Assembly (NCBI GenBank): GCA_016745055.1
Contig: JADGDF010000010.1
Location: 1 to 48,678, forward strand
DNA: 48,678 bases
Direction of reading: 5' to 3'
Source of the DNA: Thiotrichaceae bacterium
GTDB lineage: Bacteria > Pseudomonadota > Gammaproteobacteria > Beggiatoales > Beggiatoaceae
Shown: in pieces, positions 1 through 8,379 of the stretch
Layout: the number at the start of each line of letters is the position of its first letter
How positions within the stretch are numbered: position 1 is the stretch's first letter
Notes under the pieces: model-generated
Told to the model about the DNA's origin: nothing
The model's input: only the letters and a program-made list of their open reading frames with translations
Databases searched by the model: none
Made by a program: the position numbers and the translations under genes

Positions 1-95
1 TATTGATTTATATGATGAAATAATTGGAGTATGTGCCGGACTATGGAACTTTTATCTAGCTAATTGATTGATTTTTAACGGGATACAACTCTATT
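1..95 (+). repeat. Terminal inverted repeat, left copy (putative IS 3' end)
   Basis: Bases 1-95 are the exact reverse complement of bases 48583-48677; identity stops abruptly after base 95 (g here, a different base in the other copy). One frame inside the repeat is open and ends at 65-67 in ...GVCAGLWNFYLAN followed by TGA, like a protein C-terminus, and about 28 nt of non-coding sequence lead to the breakpoint. This is what the end of an insertion sequence looks like. The contig probably stops inside two copies of one multicopy IS. An assembler k-mer overlap at a repeat would look the same. Confidence 0.8.
2..67 (+). pseudogene. C-terminal tail of a putative transposase, cut by the window edge
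   Basis: Open frame from the window edge to TGA at 65-67, with a plausible protein ending (LYDEIIGVCAGLWNFYLAN). The same tail occurs inverted at 48611-48676. The Cys-x-x-Leu-x-Asn-Phe type ending resembles C-termini of DDE transposases of the IS5/DDE_Tnp_4 type. That family assignment is an inference from about 20 residues and is weak. It is incomplete here because the window begins inside it. Confidence 0.4.
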
Positions 96-363
96 GATTG
101 CAAAAGGTACCGATCTGATGCAAAACATGGCTTCCAATACTATTAAGAAAGGTGAAACCGTTCGCTTTAGTTCAGAAGACTTAGTGACCTTAGCGGGTGG
201 AACAACTTGGGCAGGACGTGCAATCTTACGTATGACCTCTAATTTGACCAATATGGAAGTGATGGCCTTGTTACGTCAAAACTTAGCAGATGGTACAACC
301 GACCCAAATGCACCACTGACCAACTTAAGTCAAGATGCTAGTGGCAATACTTGTAATAATTAA
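94..363 (+). pseudogene. C-terminal fragment of a putative exported/surface protein
   Basis: About 85 residues are left, with no start codon backed by a ribosome site. The frame is open straight through the IS-like boundary at base 95, and the first ATG (118) has no Shine-Dalgarno. The composition (Ser/Thr/Asn-rich, VTLAGGTTWAGRAILRMTS..., ending SGNTCNN with a single near-terminal Cys) resembles the C-terminal region of secreted or surface proteins in sulfur-oxidising gammaproteobacteria. I do not recognise the family with certainty. The most likely history is that an IS inserted into the gene and the 5' part lies beyond the window. A good terminator follows, as expected for a genuine gene end. 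Confidence 0.45.
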
Positions 364-399
364 TTTGGCAACGTAAGTTTCATTTTTTAGCTTATTATT

Positions 400-424
400 A
401 AGGGCGGGAAACCGCCCTTTTTAT
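400..424 (+). terminator. Rho-independent terminator
   Basis: An 8-bp GC-rich stem (aagggcgg/ccgccctt) with a GAAA tetraloop runs directly into a T-tract. It lies 37 nt after the stop of the truncated gene at 94-363 and is a textbook intrinsic terminator for it. Confidence 0.85.
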
Positions 425-644
425 TTCTATATTTTTCATAGGTATGTCAAAATTAGAACTTTCATTATTGATGAACATACTCTCACATGATTAACCTTGA
501 GTGTTCAAAAATTTTTACTCTACTGATAAATCACGCTTTATGAAATATTTTCCATACATCATATAACTATGTTACTTGATTAATAAGCTAGGTAAATACA
601 TAATTCTATATGTAGGCTAGTTACTAGACTAAAGGATAAAGAAA

Positions 645-812
645 ATGAAAGATATGTCTACTATGAAATTTGTTTTAATCGCGCATTTTTTGGTGTTTGA
701 GTTTTTCCCATTGTTCAAACTCAGGAAAGCACCGCTTCATTTGTATTTCCAGCCAAATCCGGTTTTTTCGTCTGCATTTTCTTCTCCTTTCAAAATCCAA
801 TTCGCATCGTAA
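645..812 (+). CDS. Short open frame, possible gene start fused to antisense of an XRE gene
   Basis: ATG at 645 is preceded by AAAGGA with 8-nt spacing, an excellent ribosome site. The first ~16 codons (MKDMSTMKFVLIAHFL) look like the beginning of a leader peptide. The remaining codons are antisense to the XRE gene at 737-931 and look non-coding. The best reading is the 5' end of a lost gene, joined by a deletion or insertion to the decaying regulator. The flanking bases 425-644 are AT-rich and I see nothing else in them. Confidence 0.25.
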   Translation: MKDMSTMKFVLIAHFLVFEFFPLFKLRKAPLHLYFQPNPVFSSAFSSPFKIQFAS

Positions 813-931
813 TTTGTAGCCTTTATCAATGCCATGATGAAGTTAAATGAAGGTTGTTGTTTACCTACTTCAACATTTTTGAGATAACCTTGACTAATGC
901 CTAAAAAATCTGCAAATGCTTGTTGAGTCAT
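737..931 (-). pseudogene. XRE-family HTH regulator, N-terminally truncated
   Basis: The translation MTQQAFADFLGISQGYLKNV... with E-x-G-K-x-x-P-S and a following helix is a Cro/C1-type helix-turn-helix. The usual beginning of the domain (a helix ending LRKEFGMTQ) is only partly present. Reading upstream of the ATG gives ...VRKEFG, then poor sequence and a stop at 977-979, with no start codon or Shine-Dalgarno. The protein is therefore about 10-12 residues short at the N-terminus and probably non-functional. Its TGA overlaps an ATG for a 21-codon frame (675-740, minus; MKRCFPEFEQWEKLKHQKMRD), which may be the frameshifted tail of the same gene. It lies beside an IS1 remnant, consistent with decay. 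Confidence 0.5.
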
Positions 932-1027
932 ACCAAATTCTTTTCTTACCGGTGTCTTGCAGCGTAAGAATAGACCTTAGTTTTTCAAGATTACTCTATG
1001 AAAAGGCAACAGGTCCTAGAAAAGTTA

Positions 1028-1512
1028 TGGAATGTCAGCGCTGTTGATCAGAAGGGATAGTAAAGACTGGAAGTACTCATAATAAAAAACAAAAATATGG
1101 CTGTAGTTGTGGCAGACAGTTTGTGGAATATCCCCAAAATAAAAACAGAGAGACTCCAAAAGGAACGATTACCTTGATAAATTATTATTAGAACGTTGTC
1201 TTTAGCAGCAAGTAAGTCGAGTGACAGAGGGTTACAAAACTATGTCAATAACAAATATGAACGCATTGAGCGCTAGGTGAAAGTGTTCAGGTGCCCAAGG
1301 TTTGCGGCAATCTTTACCACCTATTTATCGGCAGTGTGCAAAGACCGGATTTTTTGGAGACGTACGATAAAGTGCTTCCTAGTAAAAGAGACATCAAGTT
1401 GTTGGGAAACAAACGGGGCTTAACAACCACATTGAACGTTTTAATTGTACATGGAGCATGGAGGCTGCCGGTGGCAAGACTCGTTTTGGCGCTATCTGGT
1501 ACTTTATACATC
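1028..1512 (+). pseudogene. IS1-family transposase remnant (InsA and InsB pieces)
   Basis: Two recognisable pieces lie in order. The first, from ATG 1028, is an InsA-like zinc ribbon: MECQRC, an in-frame TGA, SEGIVKTG, then YGCSCGRQFVEYPQNK (two Cys pairs). The second, around 1360-1510, is the C-terminal InsB catalytic region: YDKVLPSKR, a frameshift, HQVVGKQTGLNNHIERFNCT, a scrambled or deleted segment, then GAIWYFIHH. The middle of the element is missing, and there are at least one stop and two frame changes. It is therefore a dead, internally deleted IS1 copy. I could not find clear terminal inverted repeats. Confidence 0.8.
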
Positions 1513-1515
1513 ATT

Positions 1516-1860
1516 CGCTGCGAGGCATGGAAGCCGAGTAGTCCGCGACTAGCTGAGCGCTCAAAAATGGTATAAAACAGTGCGCAAGGGCGATAGTCTT
1601 TGATGTGCGTTTTTTGCTATTTTTGGGCTTCACCCCAGCGTCAAGTCATGGTGGAGTAGGCTAACAGAGTGCGTAGTGCAACGGAGTACGCAGTTGCCGT
1701 ATTGAGACCGGACGTGTCGGGGCAACTCACTAGCGTCTCGCTGACGTGAGTCGCTCTTAGGGATAGGACGTTCCGTGAGCGGCACGAAATCTCTGCGTGA
1801 CACCGGATTATGAAACTAAATATACTATATAATCTTATGTATATCACTACCCATGTAGGA
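1516..1860. other. Gene-free stretch with a GC-rich block of four consecutive hairpins (1670-1781)
   Basis: No convincing gene is present. Bases ~1660-1805 are clearly richer in G and C than the AT-rich neighbourhood. Four adjacent inverted repeats can be read: tgcgta 1670-1675 with tacgca 1687-1692; gttgcc 1693-1698 with ggcaac 1721-1726; ctcac/agcg 1726-1735 with cgct/gtgag 1739-1750 around a TCT loop; cgctc 1752-1756 with gagcg 1777-1781. This could be a structured RNA, a foreign fragment or part of a repeat element. I recognise no Rfam family. Confidence 0.45.
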
Positions 1861-2103
1861 CTACCCAAACTTACCCGCAGCTCCAAACGGTGGCTGGAGC
1901 AAACTCGGTTCATGTAGCCATAGAGTTTGCATCATTTTGGAGTAAGGCCCATCACCCAAACCACTGCCTTCATCAGTATTATTAAAATACATATTCGCTA
2001 AATTCAATGATTCAGCATAGGCATCAATTACCCTGTTGGTCTTGGATACATACTCCTCTATACTGAGCGGCAACAACATGGGATGATATGACCTTTCATT
2101 CAT
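1861..2103 (-). CDS. Hypothetical 80-residue protein or gene fragment
   Basis: The composition is protein-like (PLSIEEYVSKTNRVIDAYAESLNLANMYF...) rather than random, but there is no Shine-Dalgarno before the ATG and no family I recognise. It has no signal peptide or membrane segment. It sits in the decay zone between an IS1 remnant and znuA and may be the remnant of a longer gene. Between it and znuA, bases 2158-2241 on the plus strand show another short protein-like open stretch without a start, probably also a remnant. Confidence 0.3.
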   Translation of the reverse strand: MNERSYHPMLLPLSIEEYVSKTNRVIDAYAESLNLANMYFNNTDEGSGLGDGPYSKMMQTLWLHEPSLLQPPFGAAGKFG

Positions 2104-2286
2104 AATCTATTTATATGCTTGCATTATATATTAGAGAGGTTCTTTTTATATTCCTTTCTCAAAGAAGCGTTCTCTATTATCCCCGATGAAGAAGGGAAAC
2201 AACTTGTATTAAAAACGGGCACAGCGTGTCAGCTTAAGTAAGATATATTGTTCTCAATATATTCCATACGGGAGATATTTGTTCTA

Positions 2287-3186
2287 TCACTTTAAACAGT
2301 GCTTTATTGAATTGCTTAAATGCGTTAATAAAGCCAAATAACCTTCATTGTCAGTCAATTCTGTACCTAATGGGTCTAAAATAGCCTTTTTTGCTAATGT
2401 GCCCTCAGTGACGGTATTGACCAATGTAGATTGAAATTGTGGCTCACTGAATACACAACGTACCTTTTTTTGTTTGATTAATGCCCGTAACTGATGTAAA
2501 TGCCTAGGACTGGGCGTTGTGTCTGGCGAAAGATTAATCACGCCCACAACATTTAGACCATAATGATGCTCAAAATATTGGTAAGCATCGTGAAAAACTA
2601 AAAAAGGCATATTTTTTATTGGCGCTAATTGCCGTTGAATTTTATCATCAAGCGCATCTAACTTTTTTAACAAATGTGTGGCATTTTTTTGATAAATTTC
2701 TGCATTTTGTGCATCAATTTGCTGCAATAAATTAGAAATGTTTTGTACTATAACCTTTGCATTATGCGGATCAAGCCAAATATGGGGGTCAGACTGTTCT
2801 TCTGTTTCAATATGCGCATGGGAATGTTGAGTTTTCCAATCTTTGCCTCGGCGTACAGGTAATAAAGCCAACCCTTGAATTTTTGATAATTCTACGACTT
2901 GAATCCGTTTTTTCAATGTCAGCAATATTTTTTGCATAAAACTTTCAATTTGTGGTCCCACCCAAATGACTAATTGCATTCGATGTAAATCCCTTGCTTG
3001 AGAAGGCTTTAAGCTGTAATGATGTGGTGTGTCATGACTGGCCATTAATAATTTTGGGGTTCCAATCGTTTGCATGATATCTTTCACCAGTACATGAATT
3101 GGCTTGATAGTCACCATCACTTTTGGTTCTGCAAATGCATTACATGAAAATGCTAGTATGACTAATGATAAAATGAACCTAAACAT
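2287..3186 (-). CDS. znuA: Zinc ABC transporter substrate-binding protein (ZnuA-like)
   Basis: 299 residues. A signal peptide (MFRFILSLVILAFSCNAFA) sends it to the periplasm, where it captures Zn(II) for an ABC importer. It has the cluster A-I binding-protein fold signature: DTPHHYSLKPSQA with a metal-ligand His around residues 55-56, a short His-rich loop (HSHAH near 121-125), DPHIWLDP with His135, FHDAYQYFE with His199, and a late ILDPLGTE with an acidic ligand. The His-rich loop is shorter than in E. coli ZnuA. The gene stands alone: no permease, ATPase or Zur gene is next to it, so znuBC must be elsewhere. A manganese role (family members MntC/PsaA) is less likely because of the His-rich loop. 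It ends in TGA. Confidence 0.88.
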   Translation of the reverse strand: MFRFILSLVILAFSCNAFAEPKVMVTIKPIHVLVKDIMQTIGTPKLLMASHDTPHHYSLKPSQARDLHRMQLVIWVGPQIESFMQKILLTLKKRIQVVELSKIQGLALLPVRRGKDWKTQHSHAHIETEEQSDPHIWLDPHNAKVIVQNISNLLQQIDAQNAEIYQKNATHLLKKLDALDDKIQRQLAPIKNMPFLVFHDAYQYFEHHYGLNVVGVINLSPDTTPSPRHLHQLRALIKQKKVRCVFSEPQFQSTLVNTVTEGTLAKKAILDPLGTELTDNEGYLALLTHLSNSIKHCLK

Positions 3187-3204
3187 AATAATGCTACCTC
3201 GTTC

Positions 3205-3239
3205 AAACGTTTAGAAGCAGGTTATAAGCCTCGTTCAGC
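3205..3239 (+). repeat. Dispersed palindromic repeat, copy 1
   Basis: The stretch beginning aaacgt and ending ggttataagcctcgttcagc matches the pair of repeats at 21275-21418 in length and order of blocks (AAACGT, then AG..G.GGTTAyAArCCyCGTyCAGC). It lies just upstream of znuA. Confidence 0.55.
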
Positions 3240-3303
3240 CCATACCCTCACAAAAACCTGGCAGGTCTTAAAGACTTATCAGATTTACCCTACTCATAAA
3301 AAG

Positions 3304-6300
3304 CTACCCATTAAGTTGGTGAATGACCAATTGATCCTTTTGAACACTTTGCTGTGCTAATTCCACCAAATGTTGATGATGTGTAAAAAACAAAATTTGG
3401 GTGGTTTGACTTAATTCTCCCAAAATTTTCAACGTTGCCTGAGAACGCGCATCATCAAAGTTAATTAAAATATCATCTAACACTAACGGTAAAGGCGTAT
3501 GTTTGGTTAAATAATTTTCAATACTGGCCAAACGCAAAGCTAAATATAACTGGTCACGGGTGCCATCACTCATGCCAGAAGTCGAAACATCCAAACGGTC
3601 ATCAGCACGTAACCCCAATAAAATTGGTTGTTCATCATTACCATAATAGCCCACTTTTAACCCTGAAAAACTGCCCAAAGTTAAGCGTTGAAACAGTTCA
3701 CTGGCGCGTTGTAAAAGTGGTCCTTGATGTTGTTCTCGATATTTTTCAATCGCTTGACGCAGCACAACTGACGCCAGATGTAATCGCATATATTTTTCAC
3801 TTAATGATTGGATTTCCGATAAAGCTAATTGTGCTTCATCTGCAGCTTGCGCGGCTGCATCATTACCATCCATTTGTTTTAACAATACTCGTTGCTCACC
3901 AATGGTCGCAATGACTTCTGAACGTTCTTTTTCTAATTGCTGGATTTGGGTTTTCAATTGTTCCAATTCCCCAGGCAGGGCATCAATCTCCACTTCATCT
4001 GCTGCTTGCGTGAGTTCTTCCAAAGATAAACCTTCGCCTTGTTCTAACAAATATTGTTCAATTTCATTGAGTTGACGTTGTAGTGCTTTTTTCTGCTCGG
4101 ACGCTTGTTCTGCAAATTCCAAGTCAACTAAATCTTGACAATGTGCTTGGTCTAGCAAAATTTGCAATTGCGTTTGGGCTGTTTGGATAATTTTACGTGC
4201 TTCAGTCAAACGTTTTTTCTCAATGCGTAAATTTTTTTCCAACTCCGCATAACGCGTCGCATCTTTTTCCGCTTGGTTTAACCAATTAGCCAACGTAGGT
4301 ACGCTATGTTCTACTTTTTCAGGTAATAATTCTGGCGCGACGATATTGAGTAAAGCAGTTACGTCCGATTGAAAAGCTTCAGCATCCCGATTCATCAAAT
4401 CAACCCGTCGTTTCAATCCTTGTGCTTTTTCCAATTTATTATTAGCTTGATCCAAGGTATCCAACACATCACGTACCACTTCGGGCAAAGTATCCACAGG
4501 TAATTGCAACGGTGCCAGCGCCATTGTCCACTCTGTTTGCCATTGTTGCACAGTCGTTGCTAATTGTTGTTGACTTACCAATAACTGTTGCTGCTCTTGC
4601 TCTAAACGCTTGACTTGCTTTTCCAAATATTGTCGTTGATTGTTGAATTCCTGGATTTCAGCAATAAAATCTTGAGTATATTCAATTAGAGTGACTAAAG
4701 AGGTAATTTCTTGAATTTGTTCAGTTTGTTCGGGTTGTAGTTGTACCAAAATGTTTTTGAGCTGTTGGCAATGCGTCGCTAATAATTTTTGCCGCTCTTC
4801 CACTTGTTGTTGGCGCTCGTGATATAAACTCATTTGTTGCCGCAGATGCAAACATTCATTCGCCCAAGTACGCATTTCTTCTGGTGACCAAGGTTTGATG
4901 CCCATCGTTTTCCAACAATTATCCCATTCGATAGTCAAATTTTCGGATTCATTATTGCAATAATGCCAAAGTTTGACTTGCTGTTCCCGCTCGCGCAACA
5001 ATTTTTGTTTTTCTGCCTGCAACATACCATGCTCTGCGACTCGTTCAGCTTCTCGATATAAACGATCTGACAATTCATCTGCGTAAAGCAGTACTTCTTC
5101 AAAGTCGCGGCACAGTGTGTCAGTCAAATGATCTGCTTTTTTAACGGCTTTCCAACATTGTTGGCGTAACTTACGCGTTTTGGCTAATGCTTCTTCAGTT
5201 GGCACTTCATGCGTCCATTGCAAGGTTTCAATTTTTTGCACCACCTGATTATGCTGGTGACGAATTTCAGCCAAACGTTCTTCAGTACGCTGTCTATCGC
5301 TAACCAATTTACTGAATTGACGATCAAATTTATCAATGGTGTCCGCATTGGGTAGCACAGATTTTTCTAAAGTTTCTAAATCCGCTGTCCACAAACCGAG
5401 TTGCTTTAAACCAATATCGGCTTTGACTTTGAGTAAACGCAACTCTCTCTCATCTTTGGCAATTTGTTCTTCCAAATCCCCTTGTTTCAAGGCTTGGGCT
5501 AAACTAGTCTGTAATAAAGTGACATCTCGGGTGGCAGTTTGGCTCTGTAAGCTAGTTTGTTGTTGCACCAATTGTTGAGTTAAATCAGCTAGGCGTTCAC
5601 TCAATTGATGCTGCTTTTCGCGTAAACCAGGATAATTATCAGCCAATTGTTTTAATTTTTCCCGTTGCGGGTGACTCAAAGCCAGCTCAGGCAATTTTCT
5701 CAAATCGTATTGGGGATAAATGGTGTGTAATAAGGCTTCGGCATCGGCTTCCACGGTACGCATTTCAGTACGCACGCCTGGCAAATCTTTCGCTGCTTTT
5801 TGATGGCTGCCCAATCGTTCACGTAAATTATCAATAGCGACTTTTTGGGCTAAAATATTGTCAGGAATTTGAATTTGCTGCAATTGCTGTTCTAATTCAA
5901 CTTTACTTTGTAAAGCCTGCTGTTCTTGAACTTGTGCTGTGCTTAGGTCTGAGTAATAACGAATGCGTTTGGAGGTAGTATCCCCTGGTAATACAATGGC
6001 TTGTTCAACTTCCTTGAATTCTTCCAACAATTCCTGACGGCGTTGGGCAGCGGGTCGAGTACGCTGAATGCGTTCCAGGCGCAATTGCTCAGTGCGCAAG
6101 GTTTGTAACTGGGCTAATAGTTGCGTATCTTGTTGCTGGGCGGTCGTTAATTTTTTGGAGTGTTCACTCCATACATTGGCAGACAGGGAATAATTTTTTA
6201 TGCGTTGTTTTGCGTCTTTGTATTGTTGAATACTTTGGTTTAAAGGGAGTTTAGTACTACGTGAACGAAATAAATCCCCTGCTTCCTTATCCAAATTATC

Positions 6301-6786
6301 CAGTAATTCGTGTAATTTCAAGCTTCCTGTTCCTGCTTCAAATAAGCTTTCCCCTACATCACCACCGCCATTGAGTAAATCTTCGCCACCTTGTTTTAAA
6401 CGCTCATGATCAAAGCAAAATAACGCGCAAAATTGGGCTTCACTCATATGCCCCAAATAAGCTTGCAAAATTTTTTCATCCAGAGGAGAATCTTCGTTAT
6501 CAAGCAGGGTATTCTTTCTTCCCTTACGACGGTAACAATGTAGTTGCTCACCCTGCGTATTTTGTAAAATAGCCCCTAATCGTAGTCGTTGATTAACATG
6601 CAGAAAAGCATCTTGCGTACGTTCAGGAATACCAAATAGCAGGCCACTTAAAGCACGACGAGTGGTACTTTTGCCTGCTTCATTCAAACCATAAATAACG
6701 TGCAACCCTGGATATTTCTGGGAAAAATCCAACGTGAAATCAGTAAAATGTCCAAATGCATCAAGTTGTAATTGCTGAATTTGCAT
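3304..6786 (-). CDS. YhaN-like SMC/Rad50-type AAA ATPase (SbcC-like)
   Basis: 1160 residues from ATG at 6786. GTGAGG lies 6 nt before this ATG, so it is preferred over the in-frame GTG at 6798. The N-terminal half-ATPase has Walker A GLNEAGKST (residues 33-41). Two very long Gln/Glu-rich coiled-coil arms fill the middle, with no obvious CxxC zinc hook. The C-terminal half-ATPase has an ABC signature-like SGMSDGTRDQLYLALRLAS, Walker B LPLVLDDILINFDD and a switch His in FFTHHQHLVELA. Members of this family act with a metallophosphoesterase nuclease (YhaM/SbcD-like) in DNA end processing. No such partner is adjacent here: znuA lies downstream and amiC upstream. Role in DNA repair is inferred from the family. 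Confidence 0.85.
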   Translation of the reverse strand: MQIQQLQLDAFGHFTDFTLDFSQKYPGLHVIYGLNEAGKSTTRRALSGLLFGIPERTQDAFLHVNQRLRLGAILQNTQGEQLHCYRRKGRKNTLLDNEDSPLDEKILQAYLGHMSEAQFCALFCFDHERLKQGGEDLLNGGGDVGESLFEAGTGSLKLHELLDNLDKEAGDLFRSRSTKLPLNQSIQQYKDAKQRIKNYSLSANVWSEHSKKLTTAQQQDTQLLAQLQTLRTEQLRLERIQRTRPAAQRRQELLEEFKEVEQAIVLPGDTTSKRIRYYSDLSTAQVQEQQALQSKVELEQQLQQIQIPDNILAQKVAIDNLRERLGSHQKAAKDLPGVRTEMRTVEADAEALLHTIYPQYDLRKLPELALSHPQREKLKQLADNYPGLREKQHQLSERLADLTQQLVQQQTSLQSQTATRDVTLLQTSLAQALKQGDLEEQIAKDERELRLLKVKADIGLKQLGLWTADLETLEKSVLPNADTIDKFDRQFSKLVSDRQRTEERLAEIRHQHNQVVQKIETLQWTHEVPTEEALAKTRKLRQQCWKAVKKADHLTDTLCRDFEEVLLYADELSDRLYREAERVAEHGMLQAEKQKLLREREQQVKLWHYCNNESENLTIEWDNCWKTMGIKPWSPEEMRTWANECLHLRQQMSLYHERQQQVEERQKLLATHCQQLKNILVQLQPEQTEQIQEITSLVTLIEYTQDFIAEIQEFNNQRQYLEKQVKRLEQEQQQLLVSQQQLATTVQQWQTEWTMALAPLQLPVDTLPEVVRDVLDTLDQANNKLEKAQGLKRRVDLMNRDAEAFQSDVTALLNIVAPELLPEKVEHSVPTLANWLNQAEKDATRYAELEKNLRIEKKRLTEARKIIQTAQTQLQILLDQAHCQDLVDLEFAEQASEQKKALQRQLNEIEQYLLEQGEGLSLEELTQAADEVEIDALPGELEQLKTQIQQLEKERSEVIATIGEQRVLLKQMDGNDAAAQAADEAQLALSEIQSLSEKYMRLHLASVVLRQAIEKYREQHQGPLLQRASELFQRLTLGSFSGLKVGYYGNDEQPILLGLRADDRLDVSTSGMSDGTRDQLYLALRLASIENYLTKHTPLPLVLDDILINFDDARSQATLKILGELSQTTQILFFTHHQHLVELAQQSVQKDQLVIHQLNG

Positions 6787-6908
6787 AGCCAGCCTCACTT
6801 AAGCGAGGTATGTGAAGAGTATTATCAGTTGATACCACAAAATTTAACAAGTTACAAGTTTTTCAAAGATTTTCCCTTTTTCCTTAACCCCCAAGTAAAA
6901 CAGCTAAA

Positions 6909-8156
6909 TTATTGTCTAGCAAGTAATGCTTTTGGCGTGGTATGGTCTTTCAAATAGGCACGGAGTCCTTCTAAAATCGCATAAGCAATACGTTTACGGT
7001 ATCTGGAATTATTTAATTTCTTTTCTTCTTCAGGATTAGAAATAAAGGCCGTTTCTACTAAAACAGATGGAATATCGGGTGAACGTAACACCATAAAACC
7101 TGCGTGTTGTACCTTGCTTAAATGTAATTTGTTAACTTTACTAAACGCGTTTAATATTTTTTGAGCTAAGTAAGCACTGGCTTCTAACGTACTATTTTGA
7201 GATAAATCGAATAAAACAGAGGCTAATAGAGCATCTTTATCATTCAAACTTACGCCGCCTAATAGATCAGCCGCATTTTCTTTATTTGCCAGCCATTGCG
7301 CAGCTTCACTACTGGCTCCACTTTGAGATAACATATAAACTGATACACCATTGGCAGTTTTATCTGCATAGGCATCTGCATGAATGGAAATAAATAAATC
7401 TGCTTTATATTCTCTTGCCAATTCAATACGTTTACGCAATTTTAAAAAATAATCATCACTACGAATTAGCACAGGACGAATATTAGCCTCTTTTAATAGT
7501 AAATTTGCTAATTCTTTGGCAATATCCAATGCAACATCTTTCTCAAAAGTGCCGTTTTGACCTACTGCACCAGGATCAATCCCCCCGTGACCTGCATCAA
7601 TGGCGATAATGAATTTTTTGTCATCAAAGGTGAATTGGGATCGTGATAAAACAATATTTTTCGTGGGAACTGACTTTGACATATTCGCTTTATCAATGAT
7701 TTTCTTTGGTGTGATTAACTTTCTTTGGACCTGTTTTTTGGGAGAAACCTTTTTTTCTGAAGGCATTGCATGGTTTATAGGGCTAATATTAATCAATAAA
7801 CGATGTTTATAACGATTAACAGGTTTTAAAATCATGCTCTTTGCCCGCACTGGATGCTTTAAATCCAAGACTACTCGTAAGTCTGTTCGGTTACGCGGTG
7901 CGCTTCTAATCTTTTTAATGACAGAACCAGACAAAGAAGATAGTTTCGTTGCTAATTTAGTATTTTTTAAATCAATGACCAAACGGTGAGGTGATGAAAG
8001 TGTAAATAATTTGTGTTGAACCGGTTGAGAAAGTTCAAACATTAAACGCACATCATACTGAGCTTCTTGCCATAATTGCACATCAGTAATTTGAGTCTTT
8101 ATTGCAAAAACATTAGGAAAAAAGCATAAAATGCTTAAAAACGTAAAAAAACGCAT
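6909..8156 (-). CDS. amiC: N-acetylmuramoyl-L-alanine amidase with AMIN domain (AmiC type)
   Basis: 415 residues from ATG 8156. GAGG lies 6 nt before this ATG, so the in-frame GTG at 8168 is less likely. The order is signal peptide (MRFFTFLSILCFFPNVFA), AMIN domain (~residues 20-125; targets the enzyme to the septal ring), a Lys-rich linker, then Amidase_3 (~183-410). Zinc and catalytic residues are visible: IDAGHGGIDPGA (His), FEKD (Glu), SIHADA (His) and VETAFISN (catalytic Glu). It cleaves the amide bond between MurNAc and the stem peptide to split daughter cells. An internal helix-containing insert (WLANKENAADLLGG...) matches the autoinhibitory segment of amidases activated by LytM factors such as EnvC/NlpD. 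Confidence 0.92.
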   Translation of the reverse strand: MRFFTFLSILCFFPNVFAIKTQITDVQLWQEAQYDVRLMFELSQPVQHKLFTLSSPHRLVIDLKNTKLATKLSSLSGSVIKKIRSAPRNRTDLRVVLDLKHPVRAKSMILKPVNRYKHRLLINISPINHAMPSEKKVSPKKQVQRKLITPKKIIDKANMSKSVPTKNIVLSRSQFTFDDKKFIIAIDAGHGGIDPGAVGQNGTFEKDVALDIAKELANLLLKEANIRPVLIRSDDYFLKLRKRIELAREYKADLFISIHADAYADKTANGVSVYMLSQSGASSEAAQWLANKENAADLLGGVSLNDKDALLASVLFDLSQNSTLEASAYLAQKILNAFSKVNKLHLSKVQHAGFMVLRSPDIPSVLVETAFISNPEEEKKLNNSRYRKRIAYAILEGLRAYLKDHTTPKALLARQ

Positions 8157-8178
8157 AAGATACCTCACGCCAATTTAA

Positions 8179-8205
8179 AGTTAGCTCATGGCTAACTCCT
8201 TTTTT
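8179..8205 (+). terminator. Terminator-like hairpin in the amiC leader
   Basis: A 7-bp stem AGTTAGC/GCTAACT with loop tcatg is followed on the plus strand by cctttttta. On the plus strand it has terminator form, but no plus-strand gene precedes it. On the minus strand it lies 23 nt upstream of the amiC start and could affect that leader. Confidence 0.35.
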
Positions 8206-8379
8206 ATTAAGGAAAATTTAATTCATTGTAACTAGATTGATAGCGATATGTCAAAGTAACACAGGCTTAATTAAGCACAGAATAATAACCGTTCATATCA
8301 CGATGATCTTATTTTAAACCTTAGATTTATATATCATATCAGTTAAAATAACCTATTTTTGATTCTTAGAGAATGATTT

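Noticed and set aside
1291-1575. A 94-residue plus-strand protein.
   Set aside because: Part of it translates as the IS1 InsB C-terminus in a different frame; it is a by-product of the IS1 remnant.
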